From an uncultured Flammeovirgaceae bacterium (lineage in GTDB: Bacteria > Bacteroidota > Bacteroidia > Cytophagales > Cyclobacteriaceae), in contig CAKZYA010000048.1 of assembly GCA_937883755.1 (NCBI GenBank), forward strand, positions 31,449-95,448: DNA of 64,000 nt, written 5' to 3'. The notes under the pieces are model-generated. The model was given only the letters and a program-made list of their open reading frames with translations, had not been told where the DNA came from and made no database searches. The position numbers and the translations under genes are program-made. This document shows, in pieces, positions 1-6,562 of this stretch. How positions within the stretch are numbered: position 1 is the stretch's first letter; the number at the start of each line of letters is the position of its first letter.

Positions 1-726
1 TTGAATGGCCTACGTGAACTAATAAAACTTGATCAAGATTGGGTTCCTGATCGGGTCGGCACATCGCTCTATATTCGTCCGTTCATGATTGCTACCGACG
101 AATATATTGGGGTACGTCCGTCGCAAACCTACCGCTTTATGATCTTCACTGGTCCAGTAGGTGCTTATTACAGCAAGCCAGTAAAAGTAAAAGTGGAAAA
201 ACAGTTTGTTCGGGCAGCTGACGGCGGAACTGGATTTGCCAAAACCGCCGGTAACTATGCCGGATCATTGTATCCTGCTCAATTGGCAGTTCAGGAAGGC
301 TATGATCAACTGATGTGGACAGATGCCAAAGAAAACAAATACATTGAGGAAGCAGGTACTATGAACCTGATGCTGGTTATTGATAACACTTTGCTCACCC
401 CACCTACTAGCGGGACTATTCTGGACGGCATCACCCGCGATAGTATTCTGACGCTTGCTCGAGATTGGGGTATGAAGGTAGAAGTTCGTAAAGTATCGGT
501 TACTGAAATTGTTCAAGCTATTGAGCAAAACCGCTTACAGGAAGCCTTCGGTGCCGGAACCGCCGCTACTGTAGCCCACATTCAGACTATCGCTAACGAT
601 GGTATCGATTATGAACTACCATCTATTGAGAACCGTGAATTTTCCAATAAGGTGCTCAAAGCATTGGATGATATAAAGTACGGGCGCGTAGAAGACACTC
701 ATAATTGGGTGATGAAGGTAGATTAA
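1..726 (+). CDS. ilvE: Branched-chain amino acid aminotransferase, C-terminal part
   Basis: This is the 3' part of a fold-type IV PLP aminotransferase that interconverts Leu, Ile and Val with their 2-oxo acids using glutamate/2-oxoglutarate. The gene runs off the left edge, so the first TTG is probably an internal codon and roughly 110 residues are missing. The PLP lysine lies in GFAKTAGNYAG (visible residue 81), followed by the substrate and cofactor segments SGTILDGITRDS and AFGAGTAATV, all typical of the longer (about 355 aa) class II BCAT group. prfB starts 61 bp downstream on the same strand, separated by an AT-rich spacer. The family call is firm; the true start is not visible. Confidence 0.9.
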   Translation: MNGLRELIKLDQDWVPDRVGTSLYIRPFMIATDEYIGVRPSQTYRFMIFTGPVGAYYSKPVKVKVEKQFVRAADGGTGFAKTAGNYAGSLYPAQLAVQEGYDQLMWTDAKENKYIEEAGTMNLMLVIDNTLLTPPTSGTILDGITRDSILTLARDWGMKVEVRKVSVTEIVQAIEQNRLQEAFGAGTAATVAHIQTIANDGIDYELPSIENREFSNKVLKALDDIKYGRVEDTHNWVMKVD

Positions 727-727
727 T

Positions 728-763
728 AATGATTAATGAGAATACATTTTAGTCATTATTCAT
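728..763. repeat. AT-rich intergenic repeat, copy 1
   Basis: This spacer between ilvE and prfB aligns with 18737-18773: about 31 of 37 positions agree, sharing AATGATTA, TGAG, AATACATT and ATTCAT blocks. It continues to about 787 with an inverted TAATCATTAAT, so the whole spacer can fold back on itself. A looser relative lies at 43938-44003. Function unknown. Confidence 0.4.
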
Positions 764-787
764 CAATTACTAATCATTAATATAAGC

Positions 788-1865
788 ATGACCACAGACC
801 AGTTGAAAGACTTGAAAGCCAGAGTAGAGGCTTTAAGGGGGTATCTTTGACTACGATCATAAGAAAGCCGAAATAGATGATGAGCAGAAACTAACACTAC
901 AACCCGATTTCTGGAACGATCCGCAGGAAGCCGAAAAGGTGATGAAAAGCATCCAGACCAAAAAGGTTTGGACTGATAGTTACGAAAAGGCTAAAACCGC
1001 TTACGACGATTTAGAAACGCTATACGAATTCTACGAGATGGATGAGGTAAGCGAAGCAGATATTGAGCAGGAACGACAGAAAGCTGAGAAAGTAATTGAA
1101 GATCTGGAGTTCAGAAAAATGCTGAGTGGGGAAGAAGACCAACTTAGTGCAGTGCTCCAGATTAATCCCGGAGCGGGAGGTACTGAAAGTCAGGATTGGG
1201 CGGAGATGCTAATGCGGATGTACATTATGTGGGGTGAAAAAAACGGCTACGCGGTGAAGCAGGTAGACTTTCAACCTGGCGATACTGCGGGTATAAAATC
1301 CGTGACCCTCGAGTTTGGTGGCGACTTTGCATACGGCAACTTAAAATCTGAGAACGGGGTACACCGACTAGTACGGATTTCTCCATTCAATGCTAACGGA
1401 AAACGACAAACTTCTTTTGCCTCAGCCTATGTTTACCCAGTAGTAGATGATTCTATTGAAATTGAAGTAAACCCCGCCGATATTACCTGGGAAACGTACC
1501 GTTCGGGTGGGGCCGGAGGGCAGAATGTAAACAAGGTAGAAACCGCGGTTCGCTTACGCCACGCACCTTCGGGAATCATTGTAGAGTGCCAGCAGGAGCG
1601 TTCTCAGTTGCAGAACAAAGAAAAAGCTATGCAATTGCTTAAATCACGCTTGTACCAGCAAGAAATTGAACGTCGCAACCAGGAGCGAGATGAGATTGAA
1701 AGCAATAAAAGCAATATTGATTTTGGCTCTCAAATTCGTAACTACGTATTACATCCCTATAAGCTGGTAAAAGATGTCCGCACCGGAACCGAGACTTCTG
1801 ATGTACAAGCAGTCCTGAATGGAGACTTAGATGCGTTCATCAAAGCCTATTTGATGGAGCAGTAG
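788..1865 (+). CDS. prfB: Peptide chain release factor 2 with programmed +1 frameshift
   Basis: RF2 reads UGA and UAA stop codons and triggers peptidyl-tRNA hydrolysis in the ribosome. The gene starts at ATG 788, reads 20 codons and meets an in-frame TGA at 848. Skipping one base after CTT 845-847 restores a continuous protein of about 358 residues, the normal RF2 length. The anticodon-like tripeptide SPF (in [15 protein letters not shown]) identifies RF2 rather than RF1, and the catalytic GGQ is in [12 protein letters not shown] start at ATG 939 or 942 would drop the N-terminal helices, so the frameshifted reading is preferred. The gene probably follows ilvE in a loose transcription unit. 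Confidence 0.96.
836..850 (+). promoter_or_regulatory. prfB: RF2 autoregulatory +1 frameshift site
   Basis: The site reads AGG GGG TAT CTT TGA C. The purine-rich AGGGGG acts as an internal Shine-Dalgarno sequence just before the slippery CTT, and TGA followed by C is a weak stop context. When RF2 is scarce the ribosome slips +1 onto TTT and continues. All parts of the classic element are present. Confidence 0.95.
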
Positions 1866-1915
1866 GGGAGATGTAGACGCTCTATGTTCTAGTAAGAAGA
1901 GATCAAGAGTTAAGA

Positions 1916-4336
1916 TCAAAACTCATAAGTCAGCGATACTAAGTAATTCCGTCCGATCTCATCAGCAAAGTAGCGAAGACGGTCAGTGTAATTTCGATAT
2001 GAGGTATTCAATACATTGGTTACCTGTACCCCTAGCGTAAAACGATTGATCTGTCCTGACCAGCTTAGGTCAAGTAGGAAATATCCGTCGGGTGGAGGCA
2101 AAATATCAAATATAGCGTCGTTTTCAGTAAAGAGATCTTGCTCACCTTGTTCAGCCTCCAGTAAAGCTTGTACCGGAATGACTCTCGGAGCCTGAAACTG
2201 TTGAAAAGTGTAACTGGTGTTGATGTTCCAATGGGATTCGTCCAGGATGCCCCATTTACCTAATTTTTGAGATAGTTGATACTGAATATTTGCTGGTGGC
2301 AGGCCAACAAAATATTCGTTACGGGTCAGGTTTTTGGCCCAAATGTAGCTTCCCTGAAGTTTCGAAGATAATCGGTAAGCATGTTGCAACGTCGTACTAG
2401 CATCCAGTCCCATTAGTAGGGCATCATCTTGGTCGTAAATGAAAAAAGGAAATGCTCCCCGAATGGTTTGGGTAATTCCTGCGGGCTTATTGTAAATGTA
2501 GTTTTGGATGTAGTTGACGTAAACCGTAATCTCAGTTTGTTGGCTTTCGCGAAGAGATTCATAAGTGCCAATCCACTTGATACCCACTTCGGAAGGAACG
2601 GCGCGGTCTTGTTCATTTAAAACATCATCGGTATTGATTGAGCCGTTTTCCTGATAGTTGTATCTCCACAGCCCATACTCAATAGAAGCCTGATGGCGAC
2701 CAAAGCTGTACAATTCTGATATATTGGGTGGGCGCCAAGCAGTGCCAATATTAGATCGAAAAGTTTGATAATCAGAGAGTTGCTTAACTATCCCGAAGGT
2801 GGCAGTTACGTTCTGAAAGCTTAGATTATTACGATACACATCATTACGCGAGTTTCGCCCCCGAATAGACATGGTTTGATAATCGTAACGAATGCCTCCC
2901 TCGAGCCAGTCATCCCCGATAGGGCGACGTTCAATTAAGTAAATGCCAATTCGGTTAGCGTTGTAGTTAGGAATAAATGGAATAGTATTAGTGCCGGGTA
3001 AGTTATTATTATCTTGTACTAAGCCCTGCAAACCTACTCGGCCTTCCCACTGCCTCACCGAAGGGTGCTCCCAGGCAGCATCCAGCGAGTGGGAAACAAG
3101 TTCTAAATCAATGGCGGGACGAAGATTGTTAGTGCCCCGCCGCACATCAAACTCCTGCCGATTATTTTGCTGAACCGCGTACTGCACTTCTACCGACTGC
3201 TTATCGCCAAACCACTGTCCCCGCACTTTTGCAACATTATGCTGTACTCGCTGGCGGGGATTGCCAATGCCATATGAAAACGGACGGGTCAATGGTGGGG
3301 GAGATTGCTCAATCGCGTTGACTAAATCTTCCAAACTGCCAGTAACTGCACTTCGTAAAATACCCAGCTCCTGATTAAAGTGGCTGAAGTGGGTAACTAT
3401 ATCAAAATTACCGTAGTGGAATCGAGCCGTGAGTGCCCCACTTTGCTCTCGCTTCCCAGTATTAGTTAGCTGGTAGTCTGGGCTATTTAAATCACCTTGT
3501 TGAACTAGTGAAGCTTGTCCCATCAGGGCAATTCGGTGAAACCCTTTTTGCAGTTGCACTGTACCTTCGCCTGACCGCCCGTTAGATTGTCCCACTGCCT
3601 GAATCTCACCCTGAATGGGAGTGAGGAAGTCTAGTTTAGGAGGTTCAATAAGCAATACTCCACCTAACGCTTCAGGACCATAGCGAACGGTAGCAGCTCC
3701 TTTTACTACTTTAACATTTTGTGCCAAGGAAGGATCAATCTCTGGCGCATGTTCAGTGCCCCAGTTCTGAAATTCGTGGCGTACCCCATTATTTACAATT
3801 AGCACTCGGTTGCTGTGCAGACCGTGAATAATAGGTTTTACAATGTTTTGTCCTGTCTTTAACCCGGATACACCGCTAATTCTACTAGCCAAATCCCCTA
3901 ATGATTGTGATTGGTACGTATTTAATTCCTGCGCCGACAGTCCACTTATCGAGCCCGAAAAAAGCTCACCAGTAAGGGCCTCATCTTCTATCACCACACT
4001 TTTCAGTGTTAGGCTGTCGGGAGCCAGTAGAATCCTGGGATTTTTATGAAATGGGTCATGATGATGGATAGCCGTTTTGTACCCAACGAAGGAGACAATC
4101 AGATCAAACTCCCGAGGGCAGATTTGAGTAATCCGAAAATAGCCTTGCTCATCGGTTACTGTACCCTGAGATGTTCCATCAATCTGCACAGAGGCAAATG
4201 CTAATGGCTGCTCATTACTAAGGTCAAGCACTTGTCCGGCTACCTGATACTGACAAGAATCGGGTGGAGTAGCTTCAGACTGGTGGATAGCCAACAAGTT
4301 GAGTGCAACAAAAATCCAGTAACCGTATTTTCTCAT
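1916..4336 (-). CDS. TonB-dependent receptor, probable zinc/metal type
   Basis: This outer-membrane TonB-dependent receptor has 806 residues. A signal peptide covers about residues 1-22, a carboxypeptidase-D-like beta-sandwich about 30-110, then a plug domain (GLHSNRVLIVNNGVRH, VKVVKGAATVRYGPEALGG), and a beta-barrel ending in aromatic-rich strands (YLVSLTYEF). A His cluster (HHH at 91-93, H97) lies at the end of the first domain. ATG 4336 is preferred over GTG 4342 because it forms an ATGA overlap with the stop of the upstream Fur-family gene, implying translational coupling. Pairing with that regulator suggests metal, perhaps zinc, uptake. The substrate is inferred, not proven. Confidence 0.85.
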   Translation of the reverse strand: MRKYGYWIFVALNLLAIHQSEATPPDSCQYQVAGQVLDLSNEQPLAFASVQIDGTSQGTVTDEQGYFRITQICPREFDLIVSFVGYKTAIHHHDPFHKNPRILLAPDSLTLKSVVIEDEALTGELFSGSISGLSAQELNTYQSQSLGDLASRISGVSGLKTGQNIVKPIIHGLHSNRVLIVNNGVRHEFQNWGTEHAPEIDPSLAQNVKVVKGAATVRYGPEALGGVLLIEPPKLDFLTPIQGEIQAVGQSNGRSGEGTVQLQKGFHRIALMGQASLVQQGDLNSPDYQLTNTGKREQSGALTARFHYGNFDIVTHFSHFNQELGILRSAVTGSLEDLVNAIEQSPPPLTRPFSYGIGNPRQRVQHNVAKVRGQWFGDKQSVEVQYAVQQNNRQEFDVRRGTNNLRPAIDLELVSHSLDAAWEHPSVRQWEGRVGLQGLVQDNNNLPGTNTIPFIPNYNANRIGIYLIERRPIGDDWLEGGIRYDYQTMSIRGRNSRNDVYRNNLSFQNVTATFGIVKQLSDYQTFRSNIGTAWRPPNISELYSFGRHQASIEYGLWRYNYQENGSINTDDVLNEQDRAVPSEVGIKWIGTYESLRESQQTEITVYVNYIQNYIYNKPAGITQTIRGAFPFFIYDQDDALLMGLDASTTLQHAYRLSSKLQGSYIWAKNLTRNEYFVGLPPANIQYQLSQKLGKWGILDESHWNINTSYTFQQFQAPRVIPVQALLEAEQGEQDLFTENDAIFDILPPPDGYFLLDLSWSGQINRFTLGVQVTNVLNTSYRNYTDRLRYFADEIGRNYLVSLTYEF

Positions 4337-4773
4337 TGGCACTCAGGACATTGTCCTTTTACTAGTAGGGCGACTTCACTAGTCTGATAATTTTCGGGTA
4401 ACGTAACTTCAGGTACTAAGTTGTCAGGTAGGCACTTGGTGCGCCCGCAAGCGGTGCAGGTAAAATGGATATGTTCAGCATGGTGAGTTCTCGTTGCAGT
4501 TTCCTTATCCGTCAGTAATTGGCGAATCTCGTCGGAAAGCCCAAAGTACGCCAGCCCACCATCGTGCGGAATCAGGTGTAAAATACCTTTCTCAATAAAA
4601 GTATGAAGGGTGCGATAGAGGGTTACCCGATCGTACTGAGGAAGCTGATTTTCCAGGTCTTTGGCTGATAGCGCGTAGCTTGAGGCAAGAAAAAGCTGAA
4701 TCACATCGCAGCGTCCTGAAGTTACCCGAAGTTGATGGTGGTGCAGTATCTCTTTTACAGAAGGAGTATCCAT
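4333..4773 (-). CDS. Fur-family transcriptional regulator, Zur-like
   Basis: This is a metal-responsive repressor of 146 residues. The N-terminal winged helix includes YDRVTLYRTLHTFIEKGIL. The dimer and metal domain carries the regulatory-site residues H97, H98, H101 and H103 (HHAEHIHFTC), then C106xxC109 and C142xxC145, which together make the structural zinc site. It overlaps the TonB receptor gene by 4 bp and has an inverted repeat 18 bp upstream, which suggests that it regulates its own operon. Zur, Fur and PerR cannot be separated with certainty by eye; Zur is favoured because a single metal receptor is the only other operon member. Confidence 0.88.
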   Translation of the reverse strand: MDTPSVKEILHHHQLRVTSGRCDVIQLFLASSYALSAKDLENQLPQYDRVTLYRTLHTFIEKGILHLIPHDGGLAYFGLSDEIRQLLTDKETATRTHHAEHIHFTCTACGRTKCLPDNLVPEVTLPENYQTSEVALLVKGQCPECQ

Positions 4774-4791
4774 GTTGTAAAAGTACTAATT

Positions 4792-4808
4792 ATGCAAATA
4801 AGTTGCAT
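4792..4808 (-). promoter_or_regulatory. Candidate operator of the Fur-family regulator
   Basis: A perfect inverted repeat, ATGCAA-ATAAG-TTGCAT, lies 18 bp upstream of the regulator start. Its position between start codon and expected promoter fits autoregulation. No other copy of this motif was noticed in the window, and it differs from the TTTAGA/TCTAAA boxes of the iron island. Confidence 0.5.
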
Positions 4809-4949
4809 TAATACCAGCAGCTAGTACACAATTAAGCTGATTTTTGTTTTCTGGCGAGGCATTTTTAGAAAAATTCTGAATAAGCTAGTGAGGAGAACAA
4901 GCTAAAATTGGGATCAGTTGCTACATCAGGTTTGAAGATAGAACCACCA

Positions 4950-5168
4950 ATGATCCGATTGAGAAAAATCCTTTCTGCTCTACCTGCCCTAGTGGTGTTT
5001 TTGCTGATAAGTGCGGCTTTGCTGGAAATTGCCTGCATTTATGGGATGGTTCGAGCTGGAATGGGAGGAGCTACCGGAGATGTCAGTATTTATCTCCTAA
5101 TCATCATAGTACTAGGAGCACTAATTGCCCTGGGGCTTACGGTGGGTAATCATCTGGTCAAACCTTGA
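4950..5168 (+). CDS. Small two-helix membrane protein
   Basis: A 72-residue protein with two hydrophobic segments (ALPALVVFLLISAALLEIAC, about residues 10-29, and IYLLIIIVLGALIALGLTVG, about 47-66) joined by a Gly-rich loop. ATG 4950 is preferred over the upstream TTG 4908 because the extra 14 residues are polar and the ATG places the positive MIRLRK stretch before the first helix. It lies 26 bp before the HiPIP gene on the same strand, so the two are probably co-transcribed. No family was recognised. A role as a membrane partner of the HiPIP is only a guess. Confidence 0.55.
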   Translation: MIRLRKILSALPALVVFLLISAALLEIACIYGMVRAGMGGATGDVSIYLLIIIVLGALIALGLTVGNHLVKP

Positions 5169-5194
5169 ATCTTGACAAGCAAAACCAATACGTT

Positions 5195-5629
5195 ATGAAA
5201 GTGAAAAAGCAAACTCGCAAAGAATTTTTGAATGATGTAAGCAAGCTAGGAGCAGCTACATTAGTAGGGGCTACTTGGCTTAGTGCCTGCTCCAGCCCCT
5301 CTGGGCAGTCCGAATCAAGTAGTGCTGAAGCAGTATCAGCGCCACCTACTGAACCAGAGCCTGCTGCGGAAGAGGAGCCAGCTCCTACTCAGTTGGCGGC
5401 TGATGCCTGTGAAGATTTATCCGGTCTTACCGAACAGGAGCTAGCCATGCGTGAGCAATTAAAGTACGTAGCTCAAAGTGAAAAGGAAGGGCAAGTATGT
5501 ACTAATTGTCGTTTTTGGCAAGCACCCGAGACTGAAGGAAGCTGCGGTGGTTGCCAACTCATCAAAGGGTCAATTCACCCGAACGGATGGTGCGCGTCGT
5601 GGGTAGCCATGCCGGCTGATGCTTCATAG
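5195..5629 (+). CDS. High-potential iron-sulfur protein (HiPIP), lipoprotein-like
   Basis: HiPIPs are small periplasmic or surface electron carriers with a [4Fe-4S] cubane. The C-terminal half has the ligand pattern C102xxC105, C120 and C133 (VCTNCRFWQ, CGGCQLIKG, PNGWCASW), with the conserved GWC near the end and an extra Cys at 117. The N-terminus combines a weak Tat-like TRKEFL with a hydrophobic stretch and a lipobox ending at C32 (WLSAC), followed by a Pro/Glu/Ala-rich linker. It could therefore be an exported, lipid-anchored redox protein. ATG 5195 is chosen over TTG 5165 because it starts a proper signal sequence. Confidence 0.85.
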   Translation: MKVKKQTRKEFLNDVSKLGAATLVGATWLSACSSPSGQSESSSAEAVSAPPTEPEPAAEEEPAPTQLAADACEDLSGLTEQELAMREQLKYVAQSEKEGQVCTNCRFWQAPETEGSCGGCQLIKGSIHPNGWCASWVAMPADAS

Positions 5630-5643
5630 GCAATCCGAGCCGT

Positions 5644-6027
5644 TCACTGAATCCTGATCGGTTTTTTATCATCGCCAATAGCCACCAGGGTAAACTGGCC
5701 ACTAATAGCCTTTTCCCGTTCTTCGGAATACATCTGCTCAATGTAGATATCTACCCGCACTTTCAGGCTGGTATTACCCACATGAATGACAGTGCCAACC
5801 AGTTCGATGATGGTACCAGCCGGAATTGATTGGGTAAAGTTGATTTCATCACTACTGACAGTAACTATACGTTGCCGACTATAGCGAGTAGCCGTTATGA
5901 AGGCTACTTCATCCATGAGTTGCATGGCTGTTCCACCAAACAGCGTATCGTAGTGATTAGTCGTGTTCGGAAATACTGCTTTAAAGATACGGGTTTCAGA
6001 TTGTCGGATGCGTTCCTCCTGGCTCAT
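5644..6027 (-). CDS. Acyl-CoA thioesterase, hotdog fold
   Basis: A 127-residue single-hotdog thioesterase of the YciA/BFIT type that hydrolyses acyl-CoA to free acid and CoA. The diagnostic stretch is NHYDTLFGGTAMQLMDEVAF, carrying the catalytic Asp in the MDE turn and the GG substrate loop, followed by TVSSDEINFTQSIPAG. The start at ATG 6027 forms an ATGA overlap with the stop of the upstream PAS gene; the extra upstream residues in this frame overlap that gene and are rejected. The acyl substrate cannot be told from sequence. Confidence 0.87.
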   Translation of the reverse strand: MSQEERIRQSETRIFKAVFPNTTNHYDTLFGGTAMQLMDEVAFITATRYSRQRIVTVSSDEINFTQSIPAGTIIELVGTVIHVGNTSLKVRVDIYIEQMYSEEREKAISGQFTLVAIGDDKKPIRIQ

Positions 6028-6503
6028 GTTACTTCTTTTTCTAGCGCTAAGAAGTGTTGTAAAGCGCCGCTCGAGTCTTTCATTGGAAAAACATTCAGTT
6101 GGCATAAGTACGACTCGCCGTTACGACGGTAGTTGACAATAACCTCCTGAAAAGGCTCGGTGGCTTTTAGTTTGGCGCGAATGCGAGCTCGAGTGTCGTT
6201 TGAGGTAGATTCGCCCTGAAACATAGCTGGCCTTTGGTGGATGACTGCCGAAGCTGGATAACCTGTCATGCTAGTAAACCCCTCATTTACCCACTGAATG
6301 ACCTGATATTGATCGGTTAGTACTAGAGCTTCGTAAGGTTGTTCTAGTACTGAGGCCAGGTTTACTTTCCAACGATAGGTGCGCTGGAATTGGCCTAGAG
6401 TATTCCAGTCAGTAGACGAAAATGATTGGGAGGGCCAGGCCCGATACCAAAAACATGCATCAGCACAGTGAATAGGAAATTGAACAAAAGGAGATTTTTT
6501 CAT
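6024..6503 (-). CDS. Single PAS-domain protein, LOV-like but without the flavin Cys
   Basis: A 159-residue cytoplasmic protein. The first 50 residues are unrecognised; a PAS core covers about 55-158 (ALVLTDQYQVIQWVNEGFTS, TGYPASAVI, VIVNYRRNGESYLCQLNVFP). The layout resembles LOV domains, but the position of the NCRFLQ motif reads RPAMFQ, so the photoactive cysteine is absent. No output domain is present. It lies 60 bp behind metE with a hairpin between them and overlaps the thioesterase gene by 4 bp. It could be a sensor that acts through a protein partner; ligand unknown. Confidence 0.7.
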   Translation of the reverse strand: MKKSPFVQFPIHCADACFWYRAWPSQSFSSTDWNTLGQFQRTYRWKVNLASVLEQPYEALVLTDQYQVIQWVNEGFTSMTGYPASAVIHQRPAMFQGESTSNDTRARIRAKLKATEPFQEVIVNYRRNGESYLCQLNVFPMKDSSGALQHFLALEKEVT

Positions 6504-6531
6504 AATCGTATTCTTGAAATGATAGGAATAA

Positions 6532-6555
6532 GCCCGGTCAATTTAATGACCGGGC
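6532..6555 (-). terminator. Hairpin after metE
   Basis: A perfect 9-bp stem, GCCCGGTCA/TGACCGGGC, with a 6-nt A/T loop lies 8 bp after the metE stop. The following minus-strand bases (TTATTC) are only weakly U-rich, so it may be a leaky terminator or processing hairpin that lets some transcription reach the PAS gene. Confidence 0.55.
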
Positions 6556-6562
6556 ATAATTA

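Noticed and set aside
265..528. Minus-strand reading frame inside ilvE, with many similar antisense frames across the window
   Set aside because: It lies wholly inside a well-supported gene on the other strand and its product has no recognisable domain; the same holds for the other short antisense frames.
939..1865. prfB starting at ATG 939 or 942
   Set aside because: The RF2 N-terminal helices are encoded upstream in the frame reached by the programmed +1 shift, so the start is 788.
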